Shown: piece after piece, positions 9,001 to 15,798 of the stretch
Layout: the number at the start of each line of letters is the position of its first letter
Numbering within the stretch: position 1 is the stretch's first letter
Origin: Pseudomonas sp. UBA1879
Lineage (GTDB): Bacteria > Pseudomonadota > Gammaproteobacteria > Pseudomonadales > Pseudomonadaceae
DNA length: 64,000 nucleotides
Reading direction: 5' to 3'
Assembly (NCBI RefSeq): GCF_002338065.1
Contig: NZ_DDHJ01000014.1
Span: 1-64,000 of the forward strand
Notes under the pieces: model-generated
Told to the model about the DNA's origin: nothing
Seen by the model: the letters and a program-made list of their open reading frames with translations, nothing else
Databases searched by the model: none
Made by a program: the position numbers and the translations under genes

Positions 9001-11701
9001 CCTTGGCTGCTCCCAAGGTACCACCACGATTATCGACAGCCTCGGCAACTACGAGCGTCAGAAATTGGTCAGCCGTGATCTGACCGTCTTTGTTGTTCAA
9101 GCGCCCGGTCGTCAGCGAGGTATTGCCCGCCGCTGACAGTTCACCGACCTGATTTGAGACGACCGACCCTGCCGTGACCTGAAGGTCCGTATCGCTGTTC
9201 AAGCTGCCGTTATCGTTGTTCAACGTATCGGCGCGCAGATCGAGTCCTGTGGCGGAAACAGACCCACGAACGTTGCTGAATTGGCGATCGACGCGCACTG
9301 TCAGCGATCCATCGCTGATCAGCGAACCCTCATCGTTCTGTACAGCGTTCGCTGTCACGGCAAAGGCATGGGCGCTGGAGATTTCACCGCCGCGGTTGTT
9401 TAGGGTACTCAGGTTTTTCAGCAGCAGCTGACCCGGCGAGGTGATCAAGCCGCCATCGTTATTGAGCTGCCCGCCGTTCAGGTCTAGGCTGACGTCGGTG
9501 TTTCCGTAAAAACGACCGCCGTTATGCTGATCCAGTCCGGCAACAGAGGCTGTCAGCGCCATGGCACTGGCGATACGCCCGGCGTCGCTGTTGTTCACCT
9601 GCTGAGCGGTCAGTTTAAGCGCGGCGGTGCTGGTCAGACTGGCCCGCTGGTTGTTGAATGCACCCGTGTCTACCGTGACGCCTGCACCGGCAATGCGACC
9701 GTTCTGGCTGTTGTCCAAGGATGCGCTAGTGACCGCAAGGCCTGAATCGGACAGCAGTGCCCCACCCTTGTTGAGCAATGCCCCGGAAGCCGTCAGCGTG
9801 AGAGGGCCGGCGCTGGTCAGACTGCCGCCATCGTTGGCAACGCTGGCGCTACGTAAAGTGAGTGCGGCGTCACTGCGCAGCGCGCCCTGTCGGTTGTCCA
9901 GCAAGCCCATGGTTGCGATATCCAGATTGCCCTTCGCATACACGCTGCCCTGCGCGTCATTGGACAATTGGCCGAGATTCAGGCTGACGTTGCGTTGGCC
10001 GGAGATTATTCCGCCATTCCAATTGGACAGGCCGTCATACGTGACAGACAGCCCACCATTAGCGAGCAGACGCCCTGCGTTGCCGTTGTCGGCCTGGCGC
10101 CCCGAGAGGGCCATATCACTCAGGCTGGAAATTTCACCGTTGCGGTTTTCCAGATTCGCAGCGTTGATCGACAGGTTTCCGCTGGCGCTGAACAGTCCCA
10201 TTCCATTGAGCAATTGTTTCGTAATAACTGCAGACAACGCCGCAGCGCTGGACACCTTGCCACGCTGACTGTTATCGAAAAGCCCTGCGTCGATAGACAG
10301 GCTGCCGGCACTGGCTATCAAGCCGCCTTGGGCATTCAAAATCTGCCCGCTCGAGACCGACACGTTGCCTTGACCCAAAATCCGGCCGACTTGCCGATTG
10401 TCGAGACTGACCGTCGTGACTTGGGTACTTGCCTGTCCACTCAGCGTACCGCCCTGGTTGTTCAACGCTTGCGAAGCACTGACCTGCAACGCCCGACTGG
10501 CGATCACGCTGCCGCTGTTGCGCACACTCTGCGCATTGATCGCCGTATCGCCGGTTGCATTGCGGCTATTATCGGCATTCACCCCTGCTTCGACGACAGC
10601 GCTATTGGTCAACTGGCCGTCACTGCTCAAGTTGATGCGATCACGGGCAGCAATGTTTTGCTGGACGTTCAGGGCATCGCGGGCCTGCACATTGACGCTG
10701 GTGCCATACACCTTGCCCCGCAGGTCGGCACTGGCGGCCTTGACGTTGATTGCATTGCCGGACGCAGCCTGGGCCATCGCCAAATGGCCATTGACGTCGA
10801 TCTGGATGTCACCACCACTGGCGGCCATGTTCCCAGCCAGCTTTACGCCGACGCCGGCTTCGGTCCCCACCAGACGAATAGCACCTGCATACATGCCACC
10901 CAACGCCGAGCTATCGATAGCCAGTTGCGGCTTTGCGCTGCCATCGTTGGCCAGAACGGTCGGAGTGAGGGACTGTGCATCAACGTCATTACGGCCCGTG
11001 ACGATATCGAGATTTTTGGCGTGCAACTCAGCATTGATTTTCGTGCTGCGGGTAATGATGTCGAACTGATCGACGTTGTCGGCATTCAGCCCGACGCCGT
11101 CGATGGATACACTGCCGCCTTCTACACGAAAACGATCGAGGCGGCCGTTGTCGAGCACTGGTCTGCCGGTCGTCAAAGTCACTCTCGGGGTATTGATGAA
11201 ACCGCAGCCGTTGCAGGAAATACCGTACGGGTTGGCGACGATCACGCGTGCCGATTGCCCGGCCACTTCGGTGTAGCCATTGAGCTGACTGGCATTGGCC
11301 CCGACGACTTCGTTGAGAATGATGCCGGCAGCGCGGCCATTGAGGTTCGGGTTGCCAACGATGATGCCGCCGAGCTGCGTATTTTGGGTGCGGTCGGTGG
11401 CGTTGTTGAGGATCACCCCTTGCGACCCAACGTTGAATTGCTGGAACTGGTTATGCGACAGGCCACTGGCATTGGGGGCGGCGATGTTGACGATGGGCAC
11501 GCCATTACCCGCCTGCCCCATCGTGGTTTGAGTGGTGCCATTTACTGCGATACCGTCCGCCTGGGCAAGCAGCGGTTGCCAGAACATCGCATTGGCCAGA
11601 ATGAATGCCAAACCCCTCTTGGGCATGCCACAGAAACGCGAGCGCTCTAGCAGCTTCGCAGAGGGCTGACGGGTGAGAAAATTGAAGTGACGAACGTCCA
11701 T
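1..11701 (-). CDS. Giant FhaB/CdiA-type two-partner secretion exoprotein (C-terminus outside window)
   Basis: The frame is open for 3900 codons from the ATG at 11701 to the window edge with no stop. The N-terminus has a long signal peptide of about 48 residues, with likely cleavage after LAQA. A TPS secretion domain follows, with both classical motifs: NPNL at residues 117-120 and NPYG at 157-160, the latter followed by a C-x-x-C pair. From about residue 370 to 2520 there are degenerate repeats of the LDNRGGxIxS type (filamentous haemagglutinin beta-helix, FHA-1). Residues 2520-3260 are non-repetitive. Repeats of the AGRDxxI type (FHA-2) occupy about 3265-3610. A DUF637-like segment starts near 3740 and is still running at the edge. 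This order matches CdiA and FhaB proteins, which are exported by the neighbouring TpsB to form a long surface filament. Whether it is an adhesin or a contact-dependent toxin depends on the missing tip. The start has only a weak ribosome site (CGGA). Confidence 0.93.
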   Translation of the reverse strand, partial: MDVRHFNFLTRQPSAKLLERSRFCGMPKRGLAFILANAMFWQPLLAQADGIAVNGTTQTTMGQAGNGVPIVNIAAPNASGLSHNQFQQFNVGSQGVILNNATDRTQNTQLGGIIVGNPNLNGRAAGIILNEVVGANASQLNGYTEVAGQSARVIVANPYGISCNGCGFINTPRVTLTTGRPVLDNGRLDRFRVEGGSVSIDGVGLNADNVDQFDIITRSTKINAELHAKNLDIVTGRNDVDAQSLTPTVLANDGSAKPQLAIDSSALGGMYAGAIRLVGTEAGVGVKLAGNMAASGGDIQIDVNGHLAMAQAASGNAINVKAASADLRGKVYGTSVNVQARDALNVQQNIAARDRINLSSDGQLTNSAVVEAGVNADNSRNATGDTAINAQSVRNSGSVIASRALQVSASQALNNQGGTLSGQASTQVTTVSLDNRQVGRILGQGNVSVSSGQILNAQGGLIASAGSLSIDAGLFDNSQRGKVSSAAALSAVITKQLLNGMGLFSASGNLSINAANLENRNGEISSLSDMALSGRQADNGNAGRLLANGGLSVTYDGLSNWNGGIISGQRNVSLNLGQLSNDAQGSVYAKGNLDIATMGLLDNRQGALRSDAALTLRSASVANDGGSLTSAGPLTLTASGALLNKGGALLSDSGLAVTSASLDNSQNGRIAGAGVTVDTGAFNNQRASLTSTAALKLTAQQVNNSDAGRIASAMALTASVAGLDQHNGGRFYGNTDVSLDLNGGQLNNDGGLITSPGQLLLKNLSTLNNRGGEISSAHAFAVTANAVQNDEGSLISDGSLTVRVDRQFSNVRGSVSATGLDLRADTLNNDNGSLNSDTDLQVTAGSVVSNQVGELSAAGNTSLTTGRLNNKDGQITADQFLTLVVAEAVDNRGGTLGAAKGLGILAGSLDNRQSGILVSDGDVRIALGGALDNRGGRVTAQDTLTLRSDSVDNRAGVVRATEDMQLFIGALDNSQQGWVVGASGVTFFGQHLNNQNGLFSAVGPLQLQGDSVQNSAGRIASQGDVSADVDHFNQRDGELVAQGTLTLTGNTLANKAGGLIGATKALSIKAVDIDNRGGEMSSQTDVTINTRQLDNSDAGKVIAGKALQVTADLLLNRTKGMLFGDTLRLNGNGLDNTAGTLASRNNLSIDLSGDLINSMGLLSSESHLNLNAASLENTSGAVSSAGSLNISSASKVANQQGSISTDDELKLTSASLDNSNRGNVSGKGVTVLKTGAVDNSHQGQLKSADRLTLTAKQVTNRDGGLIAAVKDLTVSATSLDQQGGELFSKGSLSLDLNNGQLNNQNGLINAPGTLLLKNLKVVNNQSGEISSGLGFEFSADTLDNANGKLLSDQALIVRVAQALANVKGAISAATLHAKAGSLNNAEGLLSSRGVLNLDVDSNLINRDGALIADGNVVLNAASVDNGSGQIASKQDLTARIGNLQQQGGYLTALGSLDLTGASLYNRLKGLVSANGPLTLNVGNVDNRSGEVSSQAGIAFVGQHLDNSDSGRIVSQKALTLTVDHSVNRNGGMLSGNTGLILTGATLDNGGGSLLSQQSADLDLRSDLLNDLGGLSSEGALNVSAASLSNNGGSLSSAGPLRVQSAGAVSNQSGKLVTDGSLDVTSASLDNSFNGNISSKGPGSIHTGDFDNSHNGSVSSADTLVLSAAQLTNAGGGSIGSNRALIASVSGLDQQGGTLFSNTSLTLDLNHGQLNNQGGLINAPGALLLKNLAGVDNRNGEISSLQGFEFNAENFDNNSGKLLGDQALVVRVTRALTNVKGMIAAASLDTRAGSLDNGGGSLASRADLTLDVTGLLTNKNEGLINAANRLKVSSVNLDNRGGLMLGGSALVLRAGEIDNRASGLINSQGTLELSAVSLNSSDAGELSAKGTMALSLDSLLQNGGRLLGYDAVALNLNGGDLSNQQGLIRAKGLLTLGPLRDVNNQSGEISSSQSFTLGARMLDNGSGKLISSQVLTLNADSLLNQGGLLSGWEGLSVSGGSLDNRNSGTLSSRNGDVGASFTGALLNGTNGALVSQNALSVTAASLDNRGGILSSGAGQAYNISGLLDNSQSGLIDSGTTLTINIARLGNASGTITAQQALSFTGTDLDNSAGNITGNASITLDLLGSLTNINGKLASAGDLLIARGVQIDNGGGQLVSQRALTLTTGSLDNRNRGTVAANDSLRINANGLIQNSDDGLIYSKNAGLTLQAASLKNGQGTLQSQAAMDVLVTGNIDNQSGKIIAQDGSLNATANTFDNRGGVLSSLRNALTARIDGIMRNGNDVNRTGGVVQAQNLDMRALAGIDNYGGRISARSGDTLINTGNGNFDNRNGGLYAKQRISVTGNDFDNSGDNDGQIAGQRIDLNLTGALNNRLGIIESDSMLTITAASLDNQSGRLRALGTSGVTRFQIGGLLDNRNGTLETANTDLALGVGGLLNGGGNILHVGGGTFGVATNDVMNAGGSLITRGVLNLNADSWTNSSVLQAGTLNVNVNNFTQTSAGQLLASDAFVGTGGNWTNDGLIASDGTLSLSLGGQYSGNGRLSSLGNLGLSAGQLSLGSVGSIAGGGRTDINVAGALTHYGRVTSSTDLFVTAGSVGNYGTFGAAQSLTLSTPSMTNAQGLIFSGADMQLNTASLSNLKGDFYSLRDLTIGGYGIARAHQVSNVSGSMESGGRFAMNATTFENRTEGSDGAQGFAVGRTLVKGLIAVQCLDCTGDHYSLNYVARETYNAGEDNDTSASALLTAGSDFTFTGGRFLNSKSTVSASGNISIQADNFKNIGAVSGTIERTRTYFQGGATDGTVKRFMPLIVEYNQRNNPDFPKNYYVAPDGELRLGVVSYSTAREPGHDGGLIKVTSVNDDVTKANVTNLTLSGYAYGSQPVSQYDPANLVQLPAALGDLTLVSTMEVAKDGSGNAGRSAVIQAGGNVSIAAIQDLQNSVIHQDYASAGGASKVADTRANGTGKTVVVRLSAQLPPDLAQQQIDPTALPGFSLPTGQNGLFRLSAQGGSAVTSTDKSPAPQNWSITGASIVATQRDQAAPVTQVSDIRIAALGPITTETRQLTVTGRERSAIDSNAKSLNTAAPVDAGNGGLFVPLYRGDVTSVVSVDKVVGVTAGQPLAATLPSEQTTAIQNIGKVQGLPVSIATPNAHKYLIETNPVLTDLKQFMSSDYLLGALGYDPDASTKRLGDGFYEQRLVQQAVIARTGQAFIDGQTSNQDQFKYLMNNAIASKDALNLAVGVSLTPQQVAALTHDIVWLEEREVNGEKVLVPVLYLAQADNRLAPNGALIAGRDVSLIAGQNLDNVGTLKSTHNLSATAGQDLVNSGLIQAGNRLDLLAGNDIVNKAGGIIAGRDMTMTAIGGNVINERTITSLDSDARGQRHQDYVDNAARIEAVNNLSISAGRDINNIGSVLQAGRDLTLNAGRDVNIASTQAIDSLILDSKHTRGDITQIGSTVSAGRNLSVQAGRDINAIASQIDARRDIALAATQNINISSAADEDHYLSKSKKLTVKEDHVSQVSTDIMAGSSVAINAGKNLAVISSRITAGDEAYLVAGDRLDILAAQDSDYSLYDKKSKGSFGAKKNKRDEETQITHIGSEITTGGDLLLVSGGNQRYEIAKLDSGNDLLIDSGGAITFEGVKDLHQESHQKSNFSLSWNSMSGKGNTDETLRQSELLAKGNLAINAVDGLHIDVKQVNQQSVSQAIDAMVKADPNLGWLKEAEKRGDVDWRQVKEFHDSYKYSNSGLGQGAMLAIAIVVTYLTWGAGSSLAGVAANSAGGVAADSVAASVISNAATSTINNRGNLGAVAKDVTSSDSLKRYAIAGVSGGVGNYSIGLQLAVNSALKSVLQGGKFKDNLTEAAVMMAANVVSGYLYENAGNALNGSGLATKAAVHAIVGGLIGEAAGG
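4150..10600 (-). repeat. FHA-1 repeat tract inside the giant exoprotein gene
   Basis: About 6.4 kb of the exoprotein gene consists of degenerate tandem units of roughly 20-25 codons. On the plus strand they show as a recurring gttgtcgag or gttgtccag, the reverse complement of codons for LDN. Translated units follow the pattern LDNxxGxISSxGxLxL. A longer block is duplicated as well: the codons for LLLKNL recur at 9410-9427, 7745-7762 and 6509-6526. Each is followed by an N-N/D-R/Q-x-GEISS stretch and preceded by GQLNN and a GLI-x-x-PG turn. These are protein beta-helix repeats, not a CRISPR array. Confidence 0.9.
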
Positions 11702-11722
11702 GTCAGAAATTCCGGTGAAGCG

Positions 11723-13468
11723 TTAGAGGAAAAAGTCCAGGCGGAAATAGATCGGCGATTCGCGATCAATCAAATCTGACGGACGTTCCAGAGAATGGGC
11801 AAAAGTGGCCGCCGCAGCGATGTGCTTCCCCCGCGCAAAGAGTTCGAAGGAGGCGCTGGACAGGCGCCCACGGCGGTCTTCGTTGTGATGATCATTGCTG
11901 ATCACGCCTTGGTCATATCCGACGGCAGTGCCGTATTCGGCGAACACTGGCTGCAGCCACCCGACCATGATCGGGCGGGTCAGCCTCAGTTCGTTGCGCC
12001 AATAGCCGCCGCTGTTGCCAGAGAGAAACTGATCCTTGTAACCCCGCACCGAAGACGAACCACCGAGGCTGATGCGCTGCGGGCTGTAAAGCATGTCGTC
12101 AGTGCGTTGACCGGTCGCCAGACTGGTGAAGGTCAGACTTGCGCCGAGTACCTTGAATGGATGCAGGTAACTGACGGTACTGGTGTATTTGCGGTAACGC
12201 GCATCGGGCTGGTCGAGACTGGATTTGGGGCTAGAACGGCTATTGTCCTGTGCGCTGAACGCACTGATACCTTGCTGCATGCCCAGGTCAATATTGAGGA
12301 ACGCCCCGCCGACACGCCGTCCATGGTTGATGCCGTATTGCACTTCGCTGAGGCGATTGCTGCTGTTGCCCAAGCGACTGTCTTCGATGTAATTATTAGT
12401 GCGCAGGTGGGACAGACCGGCATTCAGCGATGTTTTGCTGAGAGCATCGCGATGAATCACACGCTCGGCGCGCAATTGATGCGTCTGGCCGTCACCGGTC
12501 TGTTTGAAATCAAAACCATTGCCCTGTATCAGCGAGCGGTAGTCGCTTTCGGCGTAGCTGTAACTGAAATTCCACCAGCCCCATGGCAGGCTGTAGGTCA
12601 GCGCAGCGTTGCGCGAACCTTGCTGATGATCGGATACCGCATCGTGGCCGCCGCGTAGGCTGAGCTGATCGGCCAGACCCAAGGGGCTGTCCCATTCGAA
12701 ACCGGTATTCCACTGCTGCTCGCCTGTGCTGCGTTGACCATCGTTGTTACGAGACAGACTCACGCGCCATGGCTTTTGCCTGGTGTTCTTGACCAGCACA
12801 TCACTGCCACCGACGTCTTGGCCCGGCGTCAGCTCCATCTGCGTCTGGTTGGATGGCAAGCGATTGAGCTGATCGACCATTTGTTCGATTTCGCGCAAGT
12901 TAACCAGTTGCCCTTCGCGTCCCGGAAACGCCATCGCCAACTCGCGATCCGACAACCCGCTTGCAGCGTTGCTGCCAAGTTTTTCCAGCCGGCCTTCGAT
13001 GACCAGTATCTGCAAATGCCCTTTGGATAAATCCTGCTGAGGCAGATAGGCACGGCTGGTGACCAGCCCTTTGGCGATATGAAGGTTGGTGATGTTCCTG
13101 AGCAACTCATTGAGTTGAGAAACGCCCAGGCATTGCCCCTGATAGGGTTGCGTCAGTTGCTCCCGATTGGACTCGGTCAGTGAGTCGGCGCCTTTAAATT
13201 CAATGCTATCGATGACAAAACAACGCGCGTCAACAGGCGCGGTCGGCAAGACTGTCTCGACTGCCTTGCCCGGCAGACTCTTGAGTTCTTCGAGGCGCTT
13301 TTGCTGTTCTTGAAGCAAACGATCCTGACGATCACGAATGAAATCCTGTTCACCGGGAAGTAGAGGCGTTTGATATTCATACTCGGGCGTTTGGCTAGCC
13401 TGCAATGATGTTGATATCAGCAATGAAAACCACAGAAGCCACCGCCCTACTTGCCTCAAGCGTTTCAT
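11723..13468 (-). CDS. FhaC/ShlB-family outer-membrane TpsB transporter
   Basis: This 581-residue protein is the outer-membrane partner that exports the giant exoprotein encoded 21 bases downstream. It has an N-terminal signal peptide ending near LQAS. A charged helical stretch, rich in Gln, Glu and Lys, follows at residues 40-70. A POTRA-type region with CFVIDSIEF and the LVTSRAYLPQQDL motif lies at about 80-210, and a C-terminal beta-barrel domain ends in FFL, a terminal aromatic residue typical of barrel proteins. GGSSSVRGYKD near residue 480 matches the conserved VRGY element of loop 6 in FhaC. Length is usual for the family. The gene starts inside the 3' end of the TonB-like gene (4-base overlap). 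Expression of all three genes from one message is therefore likely. Confidence 0.95.
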   Translation of the reverse strand: MKRLRQVGRWLLWFSLLISTSLQASQTPEYEYQTPLLPGEQDFIRDRQDRLLQEQQKRLEELKSLPGKAVETVLPTAPVDARCFVIDSIEFKGADSLTESNREQLTQPYQGQCLGVSQLNELLRNITNLHIAKGLVTSRAYLPQQDLSKGHLQILVIEGRLEKLGSNAASGLSDRELAMAFPGREGQLVNLREIEQMVDQLNRLPSNQTQMELTPGQDVGGSDVLVKNTRQKPWRVSLSRNNDGQRSTGEQQWNTGFEWDSPLGLADQLSLRGGHDAVSDHQQGSRNAALTYSLPWGWWNFSYSYAESDYRSLIQGNGFDFKQTGDGQTHQLRAERVIHRDALSKTSLNAGLSHLRTNNYIEDSRLGNSSNRLSEVQYGINHGRRVGGAFLNIDLGMQQGISAFSAQDNSRSSPKSSLDQPDARYRKYTSTVSYLHPFKVLGASLTFTSLATGQRTDDMLYSPQRISLGGSSSVRGYKDQFLSGNSGGYWRNELRLTRPIMVGWLQPVFAEYGTAVGYDQGVISNDHHNEDRRGRLSSASFELFARGKHIAAAATFAHSLERPSDLIDRESPIYFRLDFFL

Positions 13469-13863
13469 GGCGTCTCCCTCCGCTCCCAGGAGACCACCAT
13501 CCTCAGGCGCCTCTCTAGCCGCTCCTGGTCAAACACGAAATGCACGGTTTCACCGATGCGCGCGGGCATTTCTTCGGTCACATCCCAAGGCTTGAACTGC
13601 CAGCGTTTAACGGCCGACAGCGCAGAATTCGCTGATTTTTGGTCGGTCTGCTCGGTGATCTTTATGTCGGTGACGGTACCGTCGTGGCGGATGTCGTAGT
13701 TGACCCGGACGCTGGAAAACAGCTTCCCGCCACGCAACGCTGAGGGATACGTCGGGGAGACGTAACGCTCGAACTGCGGGTCCATCGAACGCGCGTGCGA
13801 TCCCATACAGTGCAGCAACGCACAGCCGCCCAAAATGAACAGCACCTTCCATCGTGATTTCAC
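13465..13863 (-). CDS. Small TonB C-terminal-domain protein coupled to the TPS genes
   Basis: The preferred start is the GTG at 13863, because GACGAGG sits five bases upstream and a hydrophobic signal or anchor segment (VLFILGGCALLHC) follows directly. The frame itself extends up to 14016. The 132-residue product has a short secretion segment that could also be read as a lipobox (LGGC). It then has a TonB-type C-terminal fold: YPSALRGGKLFSSVRVNYDI, DGTVTDIKI and a WQFKPW segment. There is no long proline-rich spacer, so it is much shorter than classical TonB. Its stop overlaps the start of the TpsB gene by four bases, which implies translational coupling. A role in energising or assembling the secretion pair is inference. 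No exbB or exbD is present in the window. Confidence 0.75.
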   Translation of the reverse strand: MKSRWKVLFILGGCALLHCMGSHARSMDPQFERYVSPTYPSALRGGKLFSSVRVNYDIRHDGTVTDIKITEQTDQKSANSALSAVKRWQFKPWDVTEEMPARIGETVHFVFDQERLERRLRMVVSWERRETP

Positions 13864-14067
13864 CTTTACCTCGTCCCTGAACGCCTCTCGCAGATGGCGC
13901 GGATGGTAGGGCGCGGCGTGCACGCCAGTAAGGTGATCGATTCCGGTTCTCAAGTAGGACGAATCCGAGAGACTGACGCGGGGTATCCACGTTGCGTCAT
14001 GTTCATATTCCAACACGCCAAACGCCCGAACTTCGGCCCATCAACTGACGAGAAACCTTCCTATTTT

Positions 14068-14085
14068 CTGTAACGAAAATGTAAT
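14068..14085 (+). promoter_or_regulatory. Candidate Pho box upstream of glpT
   Basis: CTGTAAC-gaaa-ATGTAAT places two 7-base half-sites 11 bases apart, as in the PhoB box consensus CTGTCAT-N4-CTGTCAT. Eleven bases further on is CATAAC (14097-14102), which can serve as a -10 element, and the glpT ATG lies at 14127. The match is by eye (5 of 7 and 5 of 7 positions). Control of glycerol-3-phosphate uptake by phosphate starvation is plausible but inferred. Confidence 0.45.
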
Positions 14086-14126
14086 ATTCGAATTCGCATA
14101 ACAAAACAAAAAGTCGGAGAGTCTCG

Positions 14127-15476
14127 ATGTTTGCCTTTTTCAAACCTGCCGCGCATCAGGCCCCGTTGCCTGCCGAGCGCGTTGATAGCACCTACCGTCG
14201 GCTGCGCTGGCAGATTTTCGCCGGGATTTTCTTCGGTTATGCGGGCTACTACCTGCTGCGCAAGAACTTCTCCCTGGCCATGCCGTATCTCATCGATCAG
14301 GGCTACACGCGAGGTGAACTGGGACTCGCGATTTCGGCGATTGCCATTGCGTACGGCTTGTCGAAGTTTTTAATGGGACTGGTGTCGGACCGCTCTAACC
14401 CGCGTTATTTCCTGCCGTTTGGGCTACTGGTGTCTGCAGCGACGATGTTCATATTCGGGTTCGCACCTTGGGCGACGTCGAGCGTGGCGATCATGTTTAT
14501 TCTGCTGTTTATCAACGGCTGGGCGCAGGGCATGGGCTGGCCGCCAAGCGGTCGCACGATGGTGCACTGGTGGTCGCAGAAAGAACGCGGCGGCGTGGTG
14601 TCGGTGTGGAACGTGGCGCACAACGTGGGCGGTGGCTTGATCGGCCCGCTGTTCCTGCTCGGCCTGGGCTGGACCAACGATTGGCACGCGGCGTTTTACG
14701 TGCCTGCAGCGGTCGCCTTGTTCGTCGCCTTGTTCGCGTTCATCACCATGCGCGACACTCCTCAATCCGTGGGCCTGCCGCCGGTCGAGGAGTACAAGAA
14801 CGATTACCCGGAAGGCTACGACGCAAGCCATGAGGAAGAATTCAGCGCCAAGGAAATCTTCGTCAAATACGTGTTGCGCAACAAAATGCTCTGGTACATC
14901 GCGCTGGCGAACGTGTTCGTTTACCTGCTGCGCTATGGCGTGCTGGATTGGGCGCCGACTTACTTGAAAGAAGCCAAGCACTTCGATGTGGACAAGACGT
15001 CGTGGGCCTATTTTTTCTATGAGTGGGCAGGCATTCCGGGGACGCTGCTGTGCGGCTGGATGTCGGACAAGATCTTCCGCGGCAACCGCGGCCTGACCGG
15101 CATCGTGTTCATGGCATTGGTGACCGTGGCGACCCTCGTGTATTGGCTCAACCCGCCAGGCAACCCGACCATCGACATGATCGCGTTGGTCTCGATTGGC
15201 TTCCTGATCTACGGGCCGGTGATGTTGGTCGGTCTGCAAGCCCTTGAGCTCGCGCCGAAGAAGGCAGCCGGCACCGCGGCGGGCTTTACGGGACTGTTCG
15301 GGTACTTGGGTGGGTCGGTCGCGGCCAGTGCGCTAATGGGCTACACCGTGGACCATTTCGGTTGGGATGGCGGCTTCGTGATTCTCGTGGCTTCGTGCGT
15401 ATTGGCGATGGCGTTCCTGGCACCGACGCTGCGTCACACGCAAGTGGCAAGTCAGTCGCGTGAGACAGCAGCTTAG
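14127..15476 (+). CDS. glpT: Glycerol-3-phosphate:phosphate antiporter GlpT
   Basis: This 449-residue major-facilitator protein has about 12 membrane segments and imports glycerol-3-phosphate in exchange for phosphate across the inner membrane. Two hallmark stretches of GlpT are present. YYLLRKNFSLAMPYL near residue 45 and LLRYGVLDWAPTYLKE near residue 272 carry the two arginines that bind phosphate in the E. coli protein. The N-terminal FFKPAAHQ start and length also fit GlpT rather than UhpT. GGAGAG precedes the ATG. The gene is divergent from the TonB-TpsB-TpsA operon and has a candidate Pho box upstream. No glpQ, glpR or glpD lies beside it. Confidence 0.95.
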   Translation: MFAFFKPAAHQAPLPAERVDSTYRRLRWQIFAGIFFGYAGYYLLRKNFSLAMPYLIDQGYTRGELGLAISAIAIAYGLSKFLMGLVSDRSNPRYFLPFGLLVSAATMFIFGFAPWATSSVAIMFILLFINGWAQGMGWPPSGRTMVHWWSQKERGGVVSVWNVAHNVGGGLIGPLFLLGLGWTNDWHAAFYVPAAVALFVALFAFITMRDTPQSVGLPPVEEYKNDYPEGYDASHEEEFSAKEIFVKYVLRNKMLWYIALANVFVYLLRYGVLDWAPTYLKEAKHFDVDKTSWAYFFYEWAGIPGTLLCGWMSDKIFRGNRGLTGIVFMALVTVATLVYWLNPPGNPTIDMIALVSIGFLIYGPVMLVGLQALELAPKKAAGTAAGFTGLFGYLGGSVAASALMGYTVDHFGWDGGFVILVASCVLAMAFLAPTLRHTQVASQSRETAA

Positions 15477-15528
15477 TGTTCCAGAGCTTCGGCGCGGTAG
15501 GTCCTGGGCCTATCGAGCCGAACTCGGC

Positions 15529-15798
15529 TCAGGGATACTCCTGACGAGCATGGAGGACGCTCACGATTTCAATCCGATCAGTGATTTGATAAACGACCAA
15601 ATAATTCGGATGAACAATTATCTCCCGGGTCATCGGTGCTCGCCCTATTCGGTAAAGATAAGGATGTTCAGGAAGGGCGGAAGTCGCTCTTTCTATTTCC
15701 GCCTGTAGCGCATCAGCGGCTTTCGGGTTTCGCTCATCAATGTATTCGAGGATCTCCCAGAGGTCCTCGCGTCCTTTCGGTCGCCAATCAACGATCAT
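15529..15798 (-). CDS. RelE/ParE-family toxin of a type II toxin-antitoxin pair
   Basis: This 89-residue protein has the ParE/RelE plan. It starts MIVDWRPKGREDLWEILEYI, has a helical hairpin with ERNPKAADAL, then the ALPEHPYLYRIGR turn, and ends in the strands REIIVHPNYLVVYQI and IEIVSVLHARQEYP. In this superfamily the product either cleaves mRNA on the ribosome (RelE) or poisons gyrase (ParE). The HPNYLVVYQ and HARQ elements fit the family broadly but do not decide between these. The start overlaps the antitoxin end by 11 bases, which gives the usual antitoxin-first order. It sits between core genes glpT and chaC and looks like an accessory insertion. Confidence 0.88.
   Translation of the reverse strand: MIVDWRPKGREDLWEILEYIDERNPKAADALQAEIERATSALPEHPYLYRIGRAPMTREIIVHPNYLVVYQITDRIEIVSVLHARQEYP

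Noticed and set aside
4150..10600. Regularly spaced repeats that could be mistaken for a CRISPR array
   Set aside because: Repeats are degenerate, in phase with codons, and translate to FHA beta-helix units; there is no constant repeat with unrelated spacers and no cas gene.
13915..13926. GGCGTGCACGCC palindrome upstream of the TonB-like gene
   Set aside because: A 12-base GC-rich palindrome is common by chance in this base composition and matches no operator I know.
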